From: Ryuthela nishihirai
Taxonomy: Eukaryota > Arthropoda > Arachnida > Araneae > Heptathelidae
Length of the DNA stretch: 64,000 nt
Direction of reading: 5' to 3'
NCBI GenBank assembly: GCA_038380435.1
Contig: JAWZYU010000034.1
Coordinates: 41,478,901 to 41,542,900 of the forward strand
Shown: piece after piece, positions 58,534-64,000 of the stretch
Position numbering within the stretch: the first letter of the stretch is position 1
Layout: each line of letters opens with the position of its first letter
The notes under the pieces: generated by a model
The model's input: only the letters and a program-made list of their open reading frames with translations
Database searches by the model: none
Told to the model about the DNA's origin: nothing
Program-made: the position numbers and the translations under genes

Positions 58534-60300
58534 ACTTCGCTTTATGTTGCAACTTTAAAAACAGCATAATTAAGACCCTTTTTATAGCATAGATCAGTGG
58601 GGGAGGGGGAGACGTTTTTATTTCAATCTACTAGCGATGGGAAATGTTACTTTTTTTAAAAAAGCAAACAGGAAACCTTCAAACAGCTACTTGCCGCAGA
58701 CTAACCAAATAGTTGAAATCCTCACTTCCCTCTTACCAAAAAAGGGTCGGGAGCATTTAAAACCTCGTTGATTCAAATTTCTTTCTACCATCTTTGAGAA
58801 AGGAAGCTGGTAATAGTAATCTATTAAATAAAAGCTTATGACTAAAACTGAAAAAAAAAAGAGAATTTCTTATTTGAAAAAAAAAAAACATTTTTCACTC
58901 TCTCTTTTTTAGAGAGCGAGTAGCTTTTAACAATTATCCCATGTTTACTTTTCTTTAACTTTTTCCCAATACCCCTTCCAAGTATTTAGCGGTTTCGCCC
59001 TATAAAATATCTGTGCGCTTCAAATTCATAGCATATTCATTTGTAATTGTGAAATGTATAAGCGAATTAAATGTTGTTCTGGGAAGAAGCAATTCAAAAT
59101 TTAATTCCTTGAACTAAAAATATTTTTCCAAGGATTTGGGTATCAAAATAAAAAAAAATGTAATCAATCTCCTCTGATAGCAGCTACTTGCCATAGATGT
59201 CATCAGGGGTCGGTCAGTTTAAAGCGTCATATAAAAAACCGAGACCGATGGAGAAAATCTGTGTGGAAGACGGTCCTCACAAGACAACACAAAATTATTC
59301 ATAACTTACCCTGTTTCAATCCACGCTTCAACCAATTCCCTTTGAACAAGATTCAAACACACTAACCAAGTAATTGAGCTCAATAAAATTTTTTAAAAAT
59401 GAATTTTTGACCATATTAAAAATAGAAATTGTTTTTCAATGGAACTCGAGCAACAAAATAAGGAATCTAATATTATGGCTCGCCACATCTTTTTGTGCTG
59501 TCTGCAAGCTACTGATGACAAAAAAAAATATTTTTAAAAGACAAAAGAAAATTAGAGAGAACAAAAACCCCACTTCGGCAACGACTACTCATAAAAATAA
59601 TAAATTTTAATAAATTTCACTTTAGATTTTTTTCGCATTGGACATGCACATGCCATTAATTATATATTTTTTTGTTAGCCCGCTTCTTCATTTTCAGTTT
59701 TCAGCGGCTCTTCCATTTTAATAGAATATTGGAAGCAAATGTGGGAGTTTAAATGGAATTCCTATGAGGTCCTTTAGTTATAAAGCTTGTCCAGGTGTAA
59801 ATTAGGTCATGAAATGACAGGTTTCTTTTTTTTTCAAAACAGTACTCGAAAACCTGATAGCTTTGAAAATGATTCACCCCATAATACTGCTTAGTATCCA
59901 TTAATTGCTTGGTTATGCCTGCTAAGAATATATATCACTACATTGTATGAACCCACTCAGAAACCCTACAAAGATTTTATTTGCGTTTTCAAAGAAACTG
60001 CCTCTACTAATCATATTACTATTCATAATTATGGGGGAGAATGATAAGGGGGGGGGGCAAGAGACTGGAATTCTATTGCAGTGTAAATTTTTCCCCTCCT
60101 TTTACAGATTTTTAGAAAATTTCTTGAATTCTTTACCTAATGTAATTATATAATGAATGCAATGCATTGATGCCACAAAAGCTACTTATAGTCTTCTCCC
60201 ATAGGAAAATTAATTTCAACTCGAGGAGTCCTTAATATGGGCGGAAACAGAAATATATGCTAGCTGTATAAATTATTAATTTCTCAAACTTATATAATAG
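58534..60300. other. Intergenic with faint SINE-B-like remnants
   Basis: CAGCTACTTGCC occurs near 58682 and 59182, and a tRNA-like tract at about 59330-59375 may be ancient SINE-B. Otherwise nothing identified. Confidence 0.4.
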
Positions 60301-61234
60301 TCCTTTTGTCTGTTTCACTATAATTGTATCATTTACCGGTGTTACGTCATCTCTTGTAGAATAGTGTAGTAGATGGAATAATAAGAAGGCTAAACAACAT
60401 TTTAGGAGTTTATACTTACTAAATTTTGCACCCTAATCATGAAGATATAAAAATTAGCAGATGAGATGATTATCAAACAGTGTAACAGAATATATAAAGG
60501 AAGTGATCGATTTCGTTTCAACCATTTGACTTCTTCAGACATACAATGATTAGAAATTATAAAGATTAAGTAAAATTCAAAATTCTAAGTCTTGCTTCAA
60601 ATTGTAGTTGTGCAGAGATGCTATGCAAGAGTCATGCAGTATGATGGGCGAAATCCCCAATCACAAGAGCTGCTGGTGATCGTTGGGTAGTTATCGTTTC
60701 ATGATCGATTTTTTCTTAATAACTGTGGCAAAGACATATTGCTCTGTGAAAAATTTTGCAATAGAATTCTCCATGCTGGATTTAATTGAGGTTGATCGGT
60801 ATTACAACAACAGTTTTTATTGACAAAAATCAGTAGATTTTCTGTGAACGATAACTTGAAGATGGAAGAAGGACAGCTAATGATGAATGCTTCGTTGAAT
60901 AGAGGTTTAACTCCTTCATGTCTAACTGTTGATGAAAGAGCTGTAGTAGTTTGTATTAATTTAATATTTCTCTTATGTTTCTTTATTCTTTCTTGAAGAG
61001 TTCTTTTGGTTGGTCCTATGTAGCCGAGAGGTTTGGAAGGACTGCAAGAGTCAGATTTAGGGATGGATTTAGGGTAAGTGATGGGTACTAAATATACACC
61101 ACCTTTAAGTGAAGATATATCTGTCTTCTTTTATGAGAGATAAAATGGTGGTTGGAGATTTGGTAGGTATTTTGTAATTATAATTTGTCATAATATTGTT
61201 GATGATATTATTGATGGCTGGAAAATGTGAAACG
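60301..61234 (-). mobile_element. Penelope-like element, 3' part (minus copy)
   Basis: The minus strand codes 'GVYLVPITY' then 'KPLGYIGPTKRTLQERIKKH' and 'KRNIKLIQTTTALSS', the GIY-YIG endonuclease layout of Penelope-like elements. It continues to '..LLRKNRS' and stop near 60700. A frameshift lies upstream near 61110. About 400 bp of 3' UTR follows, with a GAAGAAGTCAAATGGTTGAA segment typical of this class. The reverse transcriptase part is missing. Confidence 0.75.
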
Positions 61235-61745
61235 GATGAGGTCCAACCTCAACTAAATCCAGCATGGAAAATTCTATTACAAAACTTTCACGAAAATAAT
61301 ATATCTTTGCTACAGTTATTAAGAAAAAATCGACCACCAAACTGTAATTCTCCAACAATCACCAGTACCTCTCGTGATTGCTGACTTGGCTTATTATATT
61401 ACATGACTCGTATATCGCATCTCTGCACAACTACAATTTGAAGCAAGACTTAGAACTTTGAATTTTACCTAATCTTTATAAGTTAATTCTAATCATTGTA
61501 CGTCTGAAGAATTCCTAATAGTTAGGATGAAATCAATCACTTTCTTTATATATTCTGTTACACTGTTTGATTATCATCTCATCTGTTAATTTTTTCATTT
61601 TCATGATTTGTGTACAAAATTTAGTAAGTGTAAACTTCTGAAAAGTTGTTTAGCCTTCTTATTATTCCGTCTGCTACACTATTCCACAAGAGATGATGTA
61701 ACATCGATAAATGATACAATTATAGTGAAACAAACAAAGGGACTA
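61235..61745 (+). mobile_element. Penelope-like element, 3' part (inverted plus copy)
   Basis: Reads 'VQPQLNPAWKILLQNF' to 'LLRKNRP' and on to a stop at 61384, then the same 3' UTR as the minus copy. It starts abruptly inside the coding region. The two copies form about 490-bp inverted arms. Confidence 0.78.
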
Positions 61746-62631
61746 TTTTATATGTATGATCAACATTTTCACGGAGATATATTAGTTTTGCAAATTTCTT
61801 TTTTATTTTCTGCAATTGAAAAAATTGTATTTTTGGTTATTCAATGCTATGACCCTTAGGGGAAAAATTCCCCTTTCTATCCGCCCGCGGCCATGTTTTT
61901 TAGTGTATTTTTCGACTCCCGTACATATATATACGGAGAATTCGGTAATTTTTACCTTGAAGCCTATATTTTCATGCAAACTCTGTAAACTCATATTGTT
62001 TCATGACTTCCAATGAAAATTGTTTTCCTAACTTCAGTGTACTTATCATTATGACCCCCAGGTGGCACTAGGTTCAAATAATTGTTGTTTTTACCTATGG
62101 TTTTTTACCAACTGCCATTTGGAAGTTAAAGAATTTGTCTAATGTTTTGTATGTAAACTTTCAAGCGTATGACCTTGCTGACTTGTAATCAACAACGCAA
62201 TTTGTTTAAATGAGTAACTAGCAAAATTTTATTATAGTGATGAGTTTATGAGGAATTGCATTAATACTAATAAATGCATCGTACTTGAAATGTAGAAAGA
62301 TCAGCAATCAAACTGATTGTCAACAAAGTGTTTATGTTAAGGCTGGAAACTGGCAAATTTTTTCAAAGAAAGCTGTTGTGCACTGTATGAAAATTTATTA
62401 TATTATGAAGTTGCGCTTTCAATATTTAAAAGTTATTTATCATTGATTGAATTTGGTGAGTACAAATTCCTTTATTATAATTTTTTTTTGCGAAATATTA
62501 ATTTTTTAATCAGTAGACGGCAGTTACAAGTTGATGGTTCACAATGATTGGCGCATTTCAACAATATGTTATTGTTTTTTTCCACCCTAGACAAGCAAAT
62601 ATTTAAGCTGAATACACTGAATTATGGTAAA
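61746..62631. other. Intergenic, nothing identified
   Basis: AT-rich with a small CpG-containing patch near 61880-61920. No coding signal. Confidence 0.4.
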
Positions 62632-62797
62632 CTAGGAGTTCTCAACCTAGGGTATGCAGTAATTTTTTTTGGGGTACGGTGTAAGAGCTCAAAGGTCACT
62701 AGATGTAGTAACAAAGTAAAAATAACCATTGTTATACTATAACTATAGTTTTATCTATACAAGGGGTACGTGAAGCATAAAAGGTTGAGAACCACTG
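62632..62797. mobile_element. hAT-type MITE, 166 bp
   Basis: Ends CTAGGAGTTCTCAACC and (complement) CAGTGGTTCTCAACC. 8-bp target duplication ATGGTAAA / ATGGTAGA at 62624-62631 and 62798-62805. Confidence 0.85.
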
Positions 62798-62805
62798 ATG
62801 GTAGA

Positions 62806-64000
62806 CAATTGGGTAATAAGGAGCAACAGGTTCATAAATATAATGCATTTTTTTGGTATGAGTGAACAAAGCAAAAGTGAAGGGAGATGTCAACCTTGAT
62901 TTAGAGTTTTATTTTAAATATACCTTTATTTACAGTGCATAAATTCACCTTAATTACACTATTAAAATTTGAAAAAAGTAATTAAAAAAAATACACCCAT
63001 GATTAAGATCACGTTTTTTTTTTTTACAATTGTTTGTACAGTAGCATTTTTCAGTGATCTAAAATTGTGGCCTTTGCAAAGACATTTTGAGTATTCTAAA
63101 ACAAATTATTCAAACAAAATTAGCACATCTACTCAATTCTAAATTTTTTAGCCAGTCATATGAGAAATGTTCTCACCAAAAATATGACCAGTCTTTGCAG
63201 TATGGTTTGCAAAATGATATGGGAAATCTGAAACCAGCCAAAAAAGATGAAACATCTGAACAGAATAGATCTTCTTACTAAATTGTAAGGGCTGAAATGG
63301 AATTTAAAGTAGTCATATTTTGCTGAATGATTAGGGGAACAGTCTGCTTTATTCTGTTTATTTCTTGTTGAAACCAAGCTACAAAAATACCTTTCTTTGA
63401 GAAGCCCAAAAACTGGAAAAAGTTTGAAGCACAAATATTTGTTCTCTTATTTTTGCCTGCCTAACTGTAATTTGAATGAAGATAATTAATTATAATGTAA
63501 TAATATAATTATAATAATTAATAATAATGTAATTTGACTGAACATAGTACAAATTAATACAAACATGCTGTACAGCTGTGGATTCAGCTGTAAAATACAA
63601 TGTCATCTCGTGCTGGAAAATTTTCTGGAAATCTTAAGAACCAGACCAAAAATTGCCTGTGCAAAAACGTTAGTCAACTATATGATCTGGATTTTTCCGT
63701 ATATGATGTCACCTCATAATAATAATACAAACTTGTTGTTTATTCCTTTATTGGAGTATAATGTTAAATAGAAGACTTGGTTCCAAAATGTTTTGAGAAT
63801 CATAAAAAAAAAAACTTGCATGCATCATATTACTAAGAAATTAAATGATTTCTTGTGTAGCCTTTTTAACATCAACTGTAATGTGATAATAGATACAAAA
63901 TATACAAAATCACAATAATTGGTCAACTCTGTGATTTTAATATTATTCTGATTAGTTTGTGCCATCAATATATTTATTCAAAAAATAATGTTTTCTTCTG
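62806..64000. other. Intergenic, nothing identified
   Basis: AT-rich, with (ATT)-type stretches near 63480-63530. Short frames only. Confidence 0.4.

Noticed and set aside
60301..61745. Hammerhead ribozyme in the Penelope-like 3' region
   Set aside because: I looked for CTGATGAG..GAAA with flanking stems and did not find a convincing match.

Overview
The window is a repeat-rich, AT-rich invertebrate nuclear genome fragment. Spliced genes with multi-kb introns, GT/AG splice sites, several tRNA-derived SINE families and DNA transposons all show a eukaryote. The one gene I recognise is a hormone-sensitive lipase whose protein is clearly animal. An arthropod, possibly a chelicerate, would fit, but nothing in the sequence proves the clade.

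Layout. Bases 1-9,290 are almost entirely SINE-A (a tRNA-headed SINE) and arrays of its 3' tail, a 169-bp unit in tandem. Two MULE-type DNA transposon copies lie inside a SINE-derived segmental duplication at 5,290-9,089. Bases 9,452-11,448 are a 68-70-bp minisatellite interrupted by what looks like a LINE 3' end. Bases 11,542-12,982 are a terminal coding exon (+ strand) of an unrecognised proline/serine-rich protein, followed by a poly(A) signal.

From 53,276 down to 15,325 on the minus strand runs a complete eight-exon LIPE (hormone-sensitive lipase) gene encoding 773 residues. All eight exons join in frame at GT/AG sites, and the oxyanion-hole HGGG, GDSAG nucleophile, Asp and His are all present. 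Its introns hold most of the transposons: about 14 SINE-A and 6 SINE-B copies, two TA-flanked MITEs, a Tc1/mariner relic with a SINE inside it, LTR-like repeats and a non-autonomous hAT element.

Bases 53,300-64,000 lie upstream of LIPE. They contain a tiny divergent THAP-like reading frame beside the LIPE start, a degenerate Tc1-like element (56,776-58,315) whose end was triplicated as an 82-bp repeat, an inverted pair of Penelope-like element 3' parts (60,301-61,745) and a small hAT MITE. No rRNA, authentic tRNA, CRISPR or bacterial genes were seen. Apart from the two genes, the biology here is mobile-element biology: SINE insertion with target-site duplications, tail expansion into satellite, and nested insertion.
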